50,843 bases of DNA from Flavobacteriales bacterium UBA7878 (GTDB lineage Bacteria > Bacteroidota > Bacteroidia > Flavobacteriales > Schleiferiaceae): positions 1-50,843 of the forward strand of contig DLRW01000061.1 of the NCBI GenBank assembly GCA_002501205.1, read 5' to 3'. The notes below the pieces were generated by a model. It saw nothing but the letters and a program-made list of their open reading frames with translations. It was not told the DNA's origin and searched no databases. This document shows positions 8,705-17,722 of this stretch, piece after piece. A program made the translations under genes and the position numbers. Position 1 is the first letter of the stretch. Each line of letters begins with the position of its first letter.

Positions 8705-8799
8705 GTTAACATTGGGTTAACATAAAGTGCGGTCACAAAGCTTTAATCACTGATATTAAGCTACTTAAATTGTTAAGCGCAAGTAAATTTAATGTTAAC
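8705..8799. repeat. GTTAACAT repeats, candidate operator
   Basis: GTTAACAT occurs at 8705-8712 and again at 8716-8723, in direct orientation with 11 bp between starts (one helical turn). An inverted copy, ATGTTAAC, is at 8792-8799. The first two overlap and flank the -33 region of the promoter at 8678. Confidence 0.4.
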
Positions 8800-8825
8800 T
8801 AAGCTCCGGTAGAGGTCCTAAAACA

Positions 8826-8856
8826 AAAAAGGTCGGCTTAAAAGCCGACCTTTTTA
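8826..8856 (-). terminator. Intrinsic terminator after pruA
   Basis: A perfect hairpin GGTCGGCTT / AAGCCGACC with a two-base AA loop at about 8831-8850 is flanked by A on the left and T on the right. It is placed 20-50 nt beyond the pruA stop and could work in both directions. Confidence 0.85.
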
Positions 8857-8874
8857 ATTCTATAAGAGACTAAA

Positions 8875-10512
8875 CTAGTCCTTTGCTAAGAAGGGATAGC
8901 CATAGTGCTCTGGCGTAAGCAAAGTTTCCTTAATTAATCGTGGGCTCACCCAGCGATATAAGTTTTGCTTTGAACCTGCCTTATCATTAGTACCAGAAGC
9001 TCGGGCACCACCAAAAGGTTGCTGTCCCACTACGGCTCCGGTAGGCTTATCATTAATATAGAAGTTACCGGCCGCATTTCTCAGGGCACGCTCTCCTACC
9101 TCCAGTGCATAGCGATCTTCTGAGAATAAAGCACCGGTAAGCGCATAGGGAGAAGTTTCGTCAACCAACTTCAGAGTTTCCTCGTACTCATCTTCCGGAT
9201 ATACATAAATAGTAAGTACCGGTCCGAATAACTCTTCTTCCATAGTAACATACTTCGGATCCTTAGCAACGATTACAGTCGGTTCTATGAAATAACCTTT
9301 GGATTTATCGTAATTACCACCGGCGATAATTTCTGCGTTCGAATCGGCTTTCGCCTGATCGATATACTTGGCCAATTTATCAAAGGCTCCCTCATGAATA
9401 ACTGCAGTAATGAAGTTTTCAAAATCGCGAGGACTTCCCATATTAAGTTCAGCCATAGTATTCACCAAACCGGTTTTAACTGCTTCCCAAAGATTGGAAG
9501 GAATATAGGCACGTGAAGCTGCACTACACTTTTGACCTTGGAATTCAAAGGCACCACGAATTAAAGCAGTAACTACCTGTTGAACTTTAGCGGTACGGTG
9601 AACCATCACAAAGTCCTTACCACCGGTTTCCCCAACGATACGAGGATAGGTGCGATACTTGGTGATATTATTACCGATGGTTTTCCAAATGTTCTGAAAA
9701 ACAGTAGTTGATCCGGTATAATGCAATCCTGCAAAATCTGGATGGCCAAATACGATATCAGCTGTTTCCTGAGGATCGGTAATAATCATATTAATTACTC
9801 CGGGTGGAATACCTGCTTCTTCAAAAATCTCCATTAAAAGATGAGCAGAATAAAGCTGACTTAAGGATGGTTTCCAAACTACAGTATTCCCCATCATCGC
9901 CATGCTGGTAGGCAGGTTACCGGCAATTGCGGTAAAGTTGAATGGAGTAATAGCAAAGGTGAACCCTTCTAATGGACGGTAATCTACACGGTTCCACAAC
10001 CCGGAATGCGAGTGGGTATAAGGTTGCTCTGCATAAATCTCAGTCGCATACTGCACATTGAAACGCAGGAAATCTGCCAACTCACAAGCGGAATCAATCT
10101 CTGCTTGAAAAATGGTTTTCGACTGCTGAATCATAGTAGCAGCATTGATGCGGGCGCGGTAAGGACCGGCTACCAAATCAGCGGCTTTTAAGAAAATCGC
10201 CGAGCGATTGGCCCAAGACATGTTCTCCCAAGCTTCTTTAGCATCCAATGAAGCCTGAATGGCTTCGTGCACATGCTTAGCTTCTCCGAAATGAAAAGAA
10301 CCTACATTATGTTGATGATCATGTGGAGGTAAAACCCGCATGGTTTTGCCGGTTTCGATACGCTTTCCATTAATAACCATAGGGATATTAAGGGTTTCGT
10401 TCCACATTTTATCATAAGCTGCTTGTACTTCTGCACGCTCAGCAGAACCAGGAGCATATCCTTTAATCGGCTCGTTGATGGCCTGAGGCACGTGATAAAA
10501 GCCTTTTTCCAT
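8875..10512 (-). CDS. pruA: L-glutamate gamma-semialdehyde dehydrogenase (P5C dehydrogenase)
   Basis: A 545-residue NAD-dependent aldehyde dehydrogenase that oxidises glutamate-5-semialdehyde/P5C to glutamate, the second step of proline breakdown. The N-terminus (MEKGFYHVPQAINEPIKGYA) and length match the monofunctional animal/Bacteroidota type rather than the fused PutA. The ALDH catalytic residues are visible: Glu295 in VGETGGKD and nucleophile Cys329 in GQKCSAASR. The C-terminal KPTGAVVGQQPFGGARASGT stretch is typical. No proline dehydrogenase is adjacent. A TACCTTTG element lies 32 nt before the ATG and a strong terminator follows, so the gene is probably transcribed alone. Confidence 0.97.
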   Translation of the reverse strand: MEKGFYHVPQAINEPIKGYAPGSAERAEVQAAYDKMWNETLNIPMVINGKRIETGKTMRVLPPHDHQHNVGSFHFGEAKHVHEAIQASLDAKEAWENMSWANRSAIFLKAADLVAGPYRARINAATMIQQSKTIFQAEIDSACELADFLRFNVQYATEIYAEQPYTHSHSGLWNRVDYRPLEGFTFAITPFNFTAIAGNLPTSMAMMGNTVVWKPSLSQLYSAHLLMEIFEEAGIPPGVINMIITDPQETADIVFGHPDFAGLHYTGSTTVFQNIWKTIGNNITKYRTYPRIVGETGGKDFVMVHRTAKVQQVVTALIRGAFEFQGQKCSAASRAYIPSNLWEAVKTGLVNTMAELNMGSPRDFENFITAVIHEGAFDKLAKYIDQAKADSNAEIIAGGNYDKSKGYFIEPTVIVAKDPKYVTMEEELFGPVLTIYVYPEDEYEETLKLVDETSPYALTGALFSEDRYALEVGERALRNAAGNFYINDKPTGAVVGQQPFGGARASGTNDKAGSKQNLYRWVSPRLIKETLLTPEHYGYPFLAKD

Positions 10513-10544
10513 TTTACTGTTTTTAAGAGGTTAAAAAAGGTTCC

Positions 10545-10552
10545 CAAAGGTA
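10545..10552 (-). promoter_or_regulatory. -7 element of pruA
   Basis: TACCTTTG on the minus strand fits TAnnTTTG and ends 32 nt before the pruA ATG. The upstream region is T-rich, but a clear TTTG at the right spacing is lacking. Confidence 0.5.
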
Positions 10553-10608
10553 CGCCTTATGCTTGGGGAAAAAAAAAGAGTAGGGTCACCTAAAGCGCTA
10601 CTGGACGT

Positions 10609-11169
10609 TTACATAAATGGTAGTTCGTGGCGACCTAAATTGATGGTCAGCCCAACATTTACAAAACTGATACCGTAGCCGATCTCGCCAAAGACTCCAA
10701 ACTTATTATCAAAGAGATAGCGACCACCAATAAACCCGGCCAACCGCGTTTCACTAACTCCAAAGGCCGTTAAATTCCCAAATAAGGGCATGGTGCCTTC
10801 TATAATTCTGGTGGAGGCAAAAGTATAGCCCACAAAAGCCCCACCATAAACATCAAAGTCCTTTGTTAATTCCAAATTATAGGAACCTCGTACTCCCAGT
10901 ATAACCAGATTATTGTTCCAAATCAGGTTAAAAGGCACACTTTCCTCTCTGGAGCTAGTGTAGCCCACATAGACTCCACCCAGTATGTTTTCTGTAATAG
11001 CATACTCTCCCATCAAACTTACAGGAGGTATTAATGTATTACCGTTTACTTGTGCGCCAATACCTAAACCAGCGGAACCCAGCATTTCGCCGGTTTTAAA
11101 TTGTGCTTTTGCGAAGCTTGCGCAAAGCATCATGGCTACAAAGGCTAGCCAAATTTGTTTTTTATGCAT
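10609..11169 (-). CDS. Small outer-membrane beta-barrel protein
   Basis: A 186-residue protein with a signal peptide ending FAKAQ (residues 1-22). The strands that follow have Gly/aromatic periodicity (GLGIGAQVNG, GGVYVGYTSS, YGGAFVGYTF, GEIGYGISFVNVG). This fits an eight-stranded OmpX/OmpW-like barrel (outer membrane beta-barrel domain). No specific function is recognisable. It follows the phosphatase gene by 32 nt on the same strand, so it may be the last gene of the dnaN transcript. Confidence 0.75.
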   Translation of the reverse strand: MHKKQIWLAFVAMMLCASFAKAQFKTGEMLGSAGLGIGAQVNGNTLIPPVSLMGEYAITENILGGVYVGYTSSREESVPFNLIWNNNLVILGVRGSYNLELTKDFDVYGGAFVGYTFASTRIIEGTMPLFGNLTAFGVSETRLAGFIGGRYLFDNKFGVFGEIGYGISFVNVGLTINLGRHELPFM

Positions 11170-11201
11170 GGATGATTTTTAAATGAGAGCCCGAATTTAT
11201 T

Positions 11202-11861
11202 TCATTTTACGGAAACAGGCAGCTCATCTTTAGGCTTTCGAGCCATTTGATAGACCTTAGGAACCGAGGAGCCATCAACGAAATAGAGTGCGCTTAAAAA
11301 CTGATTGCACCAAGCTCCGGTATCAATATACCAGGCATTCTCATTAGGCTTAAACATCGGCTTCCCAGCACTAATAATATTATGCCCTATCACTTGCAGC
11401 TTCGCTAATCGCTTTAAGGTCTTGCGATTCTTCAACAATCCATTCAAATCAGAAGGATCAAAAGGATCCAAGGCCGCTTCCGATAAACCCGCATGACTCA
11501 CAAATAAATGCTCCGACTCCCAGTGCAAGGGCAAACGACTTATTTCTCGTGCTACATCACGTGGACTAATACCAGCATTAAGAAATGCAGTACATAAGGT
11601 TTGAAAACTGCGGGTACGGGCATTGTGGCGATAATTCTCTAAAAACCATTGCTCATGGTTTCCCCTGATCAAGATCACCTTTTGGGGATGCAAAGCCTTC
11701 AATTTAAGCCAGTACTTAAAGGCCTTAACGGAATGAGGACCTTTATTGATAAGATCTCCCACTAATACCAGGTTATCCTCCTCCGGTTGCCAGTGCTCGC
11801 GGATTAAGGCTTTTAAAGTGTGGTAACAACCATGCACATCACCAAGGATGAGCACTCCCAT
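11202..11861 (-). CDS. PPP-family metallophosphoesterase
   Basis: A 219-residue cytoplasmic enzyme with all three signature blocks of the PPP serine/threonine phosphatase family: GDVHG at 7-11, GDLINKG at 35-41 (usual form GDxVDRG) and GNHE at 67-70. A later HAGL (in LFVSHAGLSE) and GHN (VIGHN) supply the remaining metal ligands. The short length resembles bacterial PrpA/PrpE and ApaH-type enzymes. The substrate could be phosphoprotein or a dinucleoside polyphosphate such as Ap4A. The stop codon of dnaN is only 10 nt upstream, so the two are co-transcribed. Confidence 0.88.
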   Translation of the reverse strand: MGVLILGDVHGCYHTLKALIREHWQPEEDNLVLVGDLINKGPHSVKAFKYWLKLKALHPQKVILIRGNHEQWFLENYRHNARTRSFQTLCTAFLNAGISPRDVAREISRLPLHWESEHLFVSHAGLSEAALDPFDPSDLNGLLKNRKTLKRLAKLQVIGHNIISAGKPMFKPNENAWYIDTGAWCNQFLSALYFVDGSSVPKVYQMARKPKDELPVSVK

Positions 11862-11871
11862 GGATTAAATT

Positions 11872-12993
11872 TTAGGAATTCAGCATCACTGGCATCACCA
11901 GCATCAGAATATTCTCTCCATCTTCCAAAGCATCTGCCGGAAGGATAATACCGGCACGGTTAGGAGCCGACATTTCCAGATGAATATTATCTGACTCAAG
12001 ATTAGTAAGCATCTCCGTAAGGAAACGAGAATTGAAGCCAATTTCCATATCCTCACCTTGATAGTTACAGCTTAAGCGCTCGTGGGCCTTATTTGAAAAA
12101 TCCACATCTTCCGCCATGATCTGAAGTTCGCTTCCGGCCATTTTTAGGCGTACTTGATGGGTCGTTTTATTGGAGAAAATCGCTACCCTTTTCGCTGAGC
12201 TTAAGAACTTGCTGCGCTCAATTTCCAATACATTGGGGTTTTCTTTAGGAATTACCGCCTCGTAGTTAGGGTATTTACCATCAATTAAGCGGCTGCTCAA
12301 AACGATGTTTTCAAACTCAAAGCGAGCATTGGTTTCATTGTAGTGGATTTTCACCTCATCACCAATACTGGCCAAAGTAGATTTTAAGATAGTAAGTGGT
12401 TTACGTGGCATGATAAACTCAGCTGTATGATCAGCTTGAATATCAGTACGGCGGTAACGCACTAGTTTGTGGGCATCTGTAGCCACGAAGGTTAAATTCT
12501 CAGAGCTAAACTGGAAGAACACACCCGACATTACCGGACGTAAATCATCGTTACCTGCTGCAAAGAGCGTCTTATTAATGGCCGTTGCCAAAATTTCCGA
12601 AGGAATAGTAGTGGTACTCACATCCTCCATTTCAGGAAGTTGTGGAAATTCATCTCCCTCAACAAAGGCCAGGCTGTAACGACCGTAATCAGAAGAAATC
12701 TCAACCGTCATACTGGATTCGTCGGTGGTAAAAGTTACCGGCTGCTCTGGCAATGCTTTCAAACCATCCAGTAATAATCGAGCTGGCACTGCTGCAACAC
12801 CATCTTCATCGCCTTGGACCTCCAAGGTAGACTTAATGGTCGATTCCAAATCAGAAGCCGAGATACTCAATTGAGAACCTTCGAGCTGCAATAAGAAGTT
12901 ATCGAGGATGGGGAGTGTATTGTTGTTATTGAGCACTCCACCCACAATTTGCAGTTGTTTTAAAAGCGCTCCGCTGGATACGATGAATTTCAT
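11872..12993 (-). CDS. dnaN: DNA polymerase III sliding clamp, beta subunit
   Basis: A 373-residue replication clamp with the three tandem clamp folds and typical runs (LPILDNFLL, KALPEQPVTF, SGVFFQF, VATDAHKL, RPLTIL-like MPRKPLTILKS) and the C-terminal MLVMPVML. It encircles DNA and tethers polymerase III. The gene lies downstream of gldF-gldG-DUF4340 rather than beside dnaA. The adjacency to gldG is one I recall in other flavobacteria. A TATATTTG element 28 nt before the ATG gives it its own promoter; the 85-nt gap has no terminator. Confidence 0.98.
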   Translation of the reverse strand: MKFIVSSGALLKQLQIVGGVLNNNNTLPILDNFLLQLEGSQLSISASDLESTIKSTLEVQGDEDGVAAVPARLLLDGLKALPEQPVTFTTDESSMTVEISSDYGRYSLAFVEGDEFPQLPEMEDVSTTTIPSEILATAINKTLFAAGNDDLRPVMSGVFFQFSSENLTFVATDAHKLVRYRRTDIQADHTAEFIMPRKPLTILKSTLASIGDEVKIHYNETNARFEFENIVLSSRLIDGKYPNYEAVIPKENPNVLEIERSKFLSSAKRVAIFSNKTTHQVRLKMAGSELQIMAEDVDFSNKAHERLSCNYQGEDMEIGFNSRFLTEMLTNLESDNIHLEMSAPNRAGIILPADALEDGENILMLVMPVMLNS

Positions 12994-13021
12994 AAATCCG
13001 CTTTTGTAAAATTTTAAGCCA

Positions 13022-13029
13022 CAAATATA
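13022..13029 (-). promoter_or_regulatory. -7 element of dnaN
   Basis: TATATTTG on the minus strand fits TAnnTTTG and lies 28 nt before the dnaN ATG, within the 85-nt gap after the DUF4340 gene. Confidence 0.5.
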
Positions 13030-13078
13030 GCCACTTAATAGCCTCTAATCCATGGCTGAAAAATTTTTAGTAATCCCT

Positions 13079-14092
13079 TTAATCCTGCTCCAGTTCTTCT
13101 TTGCTCTTAAGAACATTGCGCAGGCCGTAGTATTGAAGAAGGATCATTCGATTATCATTGATAAAACCATGCAGACGATCAGGGTCATAAAAAGACTTAG
13201 GATCATCGTAATCAATGGTTTCGGGGGCAGCCTTAATCTTGTATCCACTTACCTTATTCACCTTCCCAGTGGTGCTGGTAACGGTCAATCTAAACACCGG
13301 CGTGGAGGCCAAAAGCGAGTCACGACGCGCAAAAATTGGATCTGAAGGAATAATCTCCCCCTCATATTTAAGCTGTGCGCAGGCCGCTAAATACAATTTC
13401 CCTTTCAAATTGGAGAATTTACGATCCACTTCCTGATTATCCAGGGATAGCATATAGATACTATCCGGAGAGAATACCCGAATCTTAAAACTGGCTTCCA
13501 AAGAATCCGGATAAATCATTTCTACCTCCTTAATATTGGCCGCATTAATACGCACGGCATTTCGGGCACGCCATAAATGAGGTTCAGTAATGAAGCGAGT
13601 ATTTAAGAATCCATTAAAGCCAGGGATATGCACGGCATAAGGTAAATCGCCGTCCTCCAACTTCATATAGGTAGCCATATCATTGGAAGTCTGCAGCCCC
13701 ACGTAGATCACCTTGGCTAATTGATCGCCTTCATAGATTTCTACACGTTTTCCGAATACCGCCAAATGCTTCTCAACTTCCGGCACCATCCGTTGGGGAA
13801 CGAAGTTCTTCATCTCCATTCGGTAAAGGGTTTCCATTAAGACTTCGATAGCATCGCGACGTACCGGATATTCATTGTCCAAGATCCAGCCATCGCTGGT
13901 AAGCTGAATTGTGGATTTATTAGGCGTTTTGTCACTCAATACAATCTTGGTGATGGAGGCGGTATCCTTCACAGCAAAGGCATAATTCTGAGGCCCCTCC
14001 AAACTACTATTGCCCTTATCTTCACTTAAGAGATATCCGGCTACAGCCAGAAGTACAATAAATACAATAAGGTAGAGTAGATTCTTTTTCAT
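13079..14092 (-). CDS. DUF4340-type protein of the gldFG ABC operon
   Basis: A 337-residue protein anchored by an N-terminal membrane segment (about residues 5-24, LYLIVFIVLLAVAGYLL). The rest is extracytoplasmic, with the DUF4340 pattern: ITKIVLSDK, WILDNEYPVRRDAIEVLMETL, then a repeated beta module. DUF4340 proteins are regularly encoded next to GldF/GldG-like ABC exporter genes and are thought to be a third, periplasm-facing component. Only one base separates it from the gldG stop, which supports joint function. No enzyme motif is visible. The family call is from pattern memory. Confidence 0.75.
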   Translation of the reverse strand: MKKNLLYLIVFIVLLAVAGYLLSEDKGNSSLEGPQNYAFAVKDTASITKIVLSDKTPNKSTIQLTSDGWILDNEYPVRRDAIEVLMETLYRMEMKNFVPQRMVPEVEKHLAVFGKRVEIYEGDQLAKVIYVGLQTSNDMATYMKLEDGDLPYAVHIPGFNGFLNTRFITEPHLWRARNAVRINAANIKEVEMIYPDSLEASFKIRVFSPDSIYMLSLDNQEVDRKFSNLKGKLYLAACAQLKYEGEIIPSDPIFARRDSLLASTPVFRLTVTSTTGKVNKVSGYKIKAAPETIDYDDPKSFYDPDRLHGFINDNRMILLQYYGLRNVLKSKEELEQD

Positions 14093-14093
14093 T

Positions 14094-15809
14094 CTATTTC
14101 AAATATTTACGTCGACGCCAGTAATAATTCAGGATTCCCAGTAAAATGATCGACAAGGATGGAATCAGGGTATTGACCAATTGCCAGCTGAGGCGTTGCT
14201 TCTTCACCCGATTTAAATCCAACAAACGAATCTTTAATTCCCGTGAACGGATATCAATTAAACCACTATCATCCAACATATAGTCGATGGCATTCACCAG
14301 AAAATCCTTATTCCCGTATTGAGTACCAGTATATTGATCGTAACCCAATGGCATTGGCGCCCCTTTAGGCATATCGCTATTCACCACATTCATCTGGTTG
14401 CGGATAATATCGCCATCCCCAACTACCAGCATTTGGTTTTCCACGCTTTCAGCTCTCAACTTTAAGGGCTCCCCTCCTTCTTTGGGGCGAACCCGATTCT
14501 GATACAGCGATTGGAACTTCCCTTCTAATAAGATAGCCAAAGGAATACCGCTTTCGCGGAAACGCTCCCGGGGCGGTGGTTGATACAAATCGGCCAGGCT
14601 AATGATTGCCGGACTGGCCCGGCGCACGCTATAGGGTGAGGAACGCAAGAGAATGGTCTTCTTCACTCCTTCGGCAATTACCGTATCTAAACTTGAGGCA
14701 AACTGCAACCAAATGGCATTAAGGTCCTTAGCAATGGGATGCTTGCTCTGTGGCATTACCATGGGGAAGTAAATCCAGGGGCGAATCTTACGTTGATCAT
14801 TCACACCCGCGGCTACCATGTCGCCAACAATATCTGTGTTTACCCGAACACCGTACTTAAAAAGCAGATCATTCAATTGCAAACGATCGAAAAGTGGCAA
14901 GCTCATAAACTGCGATTTCTCGCTCAAGCTATCCATAGAAGCTTCAATTCCGTCTAATAACCAAATGGTTCGACCACCATTCATCACATATTGGTCGAGC
15001 AAATATTTATCCAAATCATTAAAGGCTTTGCGGGGCTTGGCTATCACCATGGCATCGAAGCGATTTAATCGTCGCTGTTGACCCGCAATGCTAATATCCT
15101 CATTGGTAGAATCACTCTTAAACTCGCGTATATTAAAAAGGTTAACCTGATAGTTATTACTTAGTTCCCGGGCAAAATCGGCTACCTCACGGGGACCTAA
15201 CTCATCATGCCCTTGCAGGAATCCCACCAATGGCTTATCCGATTGCGTCAAAGCCCGAATGGTATTAGCCAGGCTAAACTCCAAATTTTCGATGCTACTA
15301 TTGATCTGCGATTCGGGGGATGCTCCTAATTGATCCTGAAGTAATAAGGCCGGAGCTTCCGATTCACCATAATTCAATAAGGCACCGGGGAATATGGTTT
15401 TCACCGATGAGCCTCCATCCTTGTTCATCGATAGCTGATAGGGTTTTAAGCCCTTAAACTGCAATTGCTGAAACACCTCATTGGTTTCTTCCTCACTTGC
15501 ATTTTCAGTAGGATCAATAAAGCTGTATTGCAAATCGGGATTATAGGCCCGGAATTCGTCCAACATTTGGCGAGTCTCCAATTGCAAGCGTTGAAAGCCA
15601 GCCGGGAAATCACCATCCAGGTACACCTTAACCAGCATTACATCATCGAAGCTTTCCAATAATTGAATGGTAGCATCCGACAGGCTATAGCGCTTTTCGG
15701 CGGTTAAATCGAGGCGAAAAAACTTGAGACTGCCTATAAAGTTCACGAGGAAAACGATCCCTATGAATAAAAGGAAGCGGACTATATCTCTTCTTTTCTT
15801 CATTACCAT
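14094..15809 (-). CDS. gldG: Gliding-motility ABC transporter component GldG
   Basis: A 571-residue protein with an N-terminal membrane segment (about 11-27), a large extracytoplasmic GldG/IFT52-like domain (RYSLSDATIQLLESFDDVMLVKVYL; later PLVGFLQGHDE and AMVIAKPRK) and a C-terminal membrane segment with a basic tail (YYWRRRKYLK). GldG with GldF and the ATPase GldA forms an ABC complex required for gliding in Flavobacterium johnsoniae. gldA is not in this window. An ATG at 15809 or one two codons later at 15803 could be the start; the latter overlaps the gldF stop as TAATG. It is the middle of a gldF-gldG-DUF4340 run. Confidence 0.93.
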   Translation of the reverse strand: MVMKKRRDIVRFLLFIGIVFLVNFIGSLKFFRLDLTAEKRYSLSDATIQLLESFDDVMLVKVYLDGDFPAGFQRLQLETRQMLDEFRAYNPDLQYSFIDPTENASEEETNEVFQQLQFKGLKPYQLSMNKDGGSSVKTIFPGALLNYGESEAPALLLQDQLGASPESQINSSIENLEFSLANTIRALTQSDKPLVGFLQGHDELGPREVADFARELSNNYQVNLFNIREFKSDSTNEDISIAGQQRRLNRFDAMVIAKPRKAFNDLDKYLLDQYVMNGGRTIWLLDGIEASMDSLSEKSQFMSLPLFDRLQLNDLLFKYGVRVNTDIVGDMVAAGVNDQRKIRPWIYFPMVMPQSKHPIAKDLNAIWLQFASSLDTVIAEGVKKTILLRSSPYSVRRASPAIISLADLYQPPPRERFRESGIPLAILLEGKFQSLYQNRVRPKEGGEPLKLRAESVENQMLVVGDGDIIRNQMNVVNSDMPKGAPMPLGYDQYTGTQYGNKDFLVNAIDYMLDDSGLIDIRSRELKIRLLDLNRVKKQRLSWQLVNTLIPSLSIILLGILNYYWRRRKYLK

Positions 15810-16534
15810 TTCCGACTTTGAATTACCACTCGAGTTGCCCCAATGAAGAGGGCAATCACGCTCACAAAATAGAGGAGATCACGACTATCCAGAACCCCAC
15901 GGCTCATGGAAACATAATGCTCATTAATCCCCAATTTCAGGATTAGCAAATCAGCACTACCAAAGAGGTCGAAGCCAGCAATTTGATCAAATCCATAAAA
16001 GACAAAAAAGCAGAGGAACATAGCCAGTAAAAAGGCTACAATCTGATTATCAGTTAAGGATGAGGCGAATAAGCCAATACTCAAGAAGGCCCCTCCTAAA
16101 AAGAGTAAGCCAATATAGGATCCAAAAGTTCCGCCACTATCTAAATTACCTGCCGGGTTACCTAATTGGTAAACCGAATAAAAATAAAGCAAGGTGGGTA
16201 GTAATGCCAAGAGCAAAAGGAACAAGCCCGCTACATACTTTGCCAGGATAATCTGTAAATCGGATAAGGGCTTGGTAAGTAAAATTTCGAGGGTGCCCGC
16301 TTTTTTCTCATCCGCGAAAAGCCGCATGCTCAAAGCCGGAATCAAGAATAAAAACACCCAGGGTGAGATGGTAAATAAATTCCCCAAAGAGGCATATCCA
16401 CCATCGAGAATATTAAAATTACCGGGAAAGAGCCAAAGGAAGACCCCATTAATTAATAGGTATACCAGGATTACCAGGTAACCGATTATACTTCCGAAGA
16501 AGGATCGTATTTCTTTCTGAATCAATGCTATCAT
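15803..16534 (-). CDS. gldF: Gliding-motility ABC transporter permease GldF
   Basis: A 243-residue inner-membrane protein with about six hydrophobic segments. The loop after the second one carries FADEKKAGTLEILLTKPLSD, the conserved signature of ABC-2 permeases of the GldF type. It pairs with GldG (gene overlapping by a few nt) and would need the ATPase GldA, encoded elsewhere. Its ATG overlaps the end of the upstream ABM gene, so SAM hydrolase - ABM - gldF - gldG - DUF4340 reads as one transcription unit. Confidence 0.94.
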   Translation of the reverse strand: MIALIQKEIRSFFGSIIGYLVILVYLLINGVFLWLFPGNFNILDGGYASLGNLFTISPWVFLFLIPALSMRLFADEKKAGTLEILLTKPLSDLQIILAKYVAGLFLLLLALLPTLLYFYSVYQLGNPAGNLDSGGTFGSYIGLLFLGGAFLSIGLFASSLTDNQIVAFLLAMFLCFFVFYGFDQIAGFDLFGSADLLILKLGINEHYVSMSRGVLDSRDLLYFVSVIALFIGATRVVIQSRKW

Positions 16535-16827
16535 CGCAGGGCTTCAATTTCTTGAGTACTCCAGGCTTGTGGCTTATCTGCAAACAGTTGCTTGGTAAAA
16601 GCCCAAACGCCTTTAAAGAGGTCCGAATGGCGATAAGCTTCTAAATCTTCTTCTCCTTGCCACCAACTGTAGGTGAAGTAAACGTTGCTTTGATTCACAT
16701 CGTTTAGGAGTAAGAGTCTTTCACAGCCCGGAAAAGACCGGATCTGTGCTTTATGCTGATGAAAGTTTTCCAAAAAATCAGGAACCGCTTCTTCGCGGAA
16801 GGTCATTTTTACTATCCGTACAATCAT
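16531..16827 (-). CDS. Antibiotic biosynthesis monooxygenase (ABM) domain protein
   Basis: A 98-residue single-domain protein with the dimeric ferredoxin-like ABM fold pattern: IVRIVKMTFREEAVPDFLENFHQHKAQIRSF, then GCERLLLLND and YFTYSWWQGEEDLEAYRHSDLF. Relatives include YgiN-type quinol monooxygenases and heme-degrading enzymes; the substrate cannot be told. It sits between the SAM hydrolase and gldF with 4-nt overlaps on both sides, so it is co-expressed with them, perhaps only because of operon packing. Confidence 0.85.
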   Translation of the reverse strand: MIVRIVKMTFREEAVPDFLENFHQHKAQIRSFPGCERLLLLNDVNQSNVYFTYSWWQGEEDLEAYRHSDLFKGVWAFTKQLFADKPQAWSTQEIEALR

Positions 16828-17621
16828 TCGTAACTGATACTGATTTCACTCATTATGCCCAAGCCTAAGAGGCTACTTGCGCCATTTACCTCCTGGCTAC
16901 GCGCATCGCGATAAGCAATTTCCAGCAAACCTAAAGAATTAATCAGGGCCAGAACCCCATCTTGAGGATTATCCTGATAGGACCAAGCTATACGCGATAG
17001 AGAGCGATTACGGGGCAAATGTACTTCCAGACTGCGAGCATGCAAAGCTTCGCTTAAATCCTGGGCTTTTAGATTGGTAATAAGGTTTCCGTAATTATCT
17101 ACATAAATAACATGGCCTTGAATTCGCCTGCGGCCGCCATCCAAATTGGGTTTAGGCATACTAAGGCTTTTGATGCGATCTACACCTTTACCCAATAAAC
17201 TAAGAGCCCCACCTTGTGCTAAATGCACGGCTGCTTTGGCTAAGAAATCGCGTCCCGGAAACATAGTTCCGGCTTGCTCCCCAATTTCTACTCGGTGAAT
17301 AGCTTTAGCTCTGCGCGCTCCTTGCAGAAGGCTCAAGACCCCATTATCTGCCGCGATAAAGTATTGACCATCGAGCTCCATGGCTAGCCACTTACCATCA
17401 CCCGCCAATTCTCCGCATAAGATAAGGTGTACCGTAGCAGGGGGAAAGGCGCTGTAAGCATGCCCAATCACAAAGGCTGCCTCAATTAAATTCCCCGGGC
17501 CCATAGAATGACTTAAATCCAAAACTTTAAGCTCTGGCGCTAAAGTCGCCAAGACCCCATGCACCATGGCGCGGTAGGGATCTTTAAATCCATAATCAGA
17601 GCTTAATGTTATCAATGCCAT
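16824..17621 (-). CDS. SAM hydroxide adenosyltransferase (DUF62 family)
   Basis: A 265-residue protein beginning MALITLSSDYGFKDPYRAMVHG. The family signature Asp/Asn-rich motifs follow: VLDLSHSMGPGN, AADNGVLSLL, PGRDFLAKAAVHLA and the C-terminal VIYVDNYGNLITN. The family splits S-adenosylmethionine to adenosine and methionine with water; the fluorinase and chlorinase are specialised relatives. The frame is open to 17675, but the ATG at 17621 gives the conserved start and leaves room for the -7 element at 17673. First gene of the gldF operon. Confidence 0.9.
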   Translation of the reverse strand: MALITLSSDYGFKDPYRAMVHGVLATLAPELKVLDLSHSMGPGNLIEAAFVIGHAYSAFPPATVHLILCGELAGDGKWLAMELDGQYFIAADNGVLSLLQGARRAKAIHRVEIGEQAGTMFPGRDFLAKAAVHLAQGGALSLLGKGVDRIKSLSMPKPNLDGGRRRIQGHVIYVDNYGNLITNLKAQDLSEALHARSLEVHLPRNRSLSRIAWSYQDNPQDGVLALINSLGLLEIAYRDARSQEVNGASSLLGLGIMSEISISYE

Positions 17622-17672
17622 AGACTTTATCCGATAGGAGGCAATCGGCCTTTTTGTTGTTATTTTGTAAAG

Positions 17673-17680
17673 CAAAAGTA
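17673..17680 (-). promoter_or_regulatory. -7 element of the SAM hydrolase-gldFG operon
   Basis: TACTTTTG on the minus strand fits TAnnTTTG and lies 51 nt before the ATG at 17621, in the 101-nt divergent gap with phoH. Confidence 0.5.
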
Positions 17681-17722
17681 TTTAAAACAAGCGCAAGCTA
17701 TAATCAAAGAATCACTAGTAAT

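Noticed and set aside
12467..13345. Plus-strand frames across dnaN and the DUF4340 gene (12467-12679, 13052-13345)
   Set aside because: They are antisense shadows of well-supported minus-strand genes.
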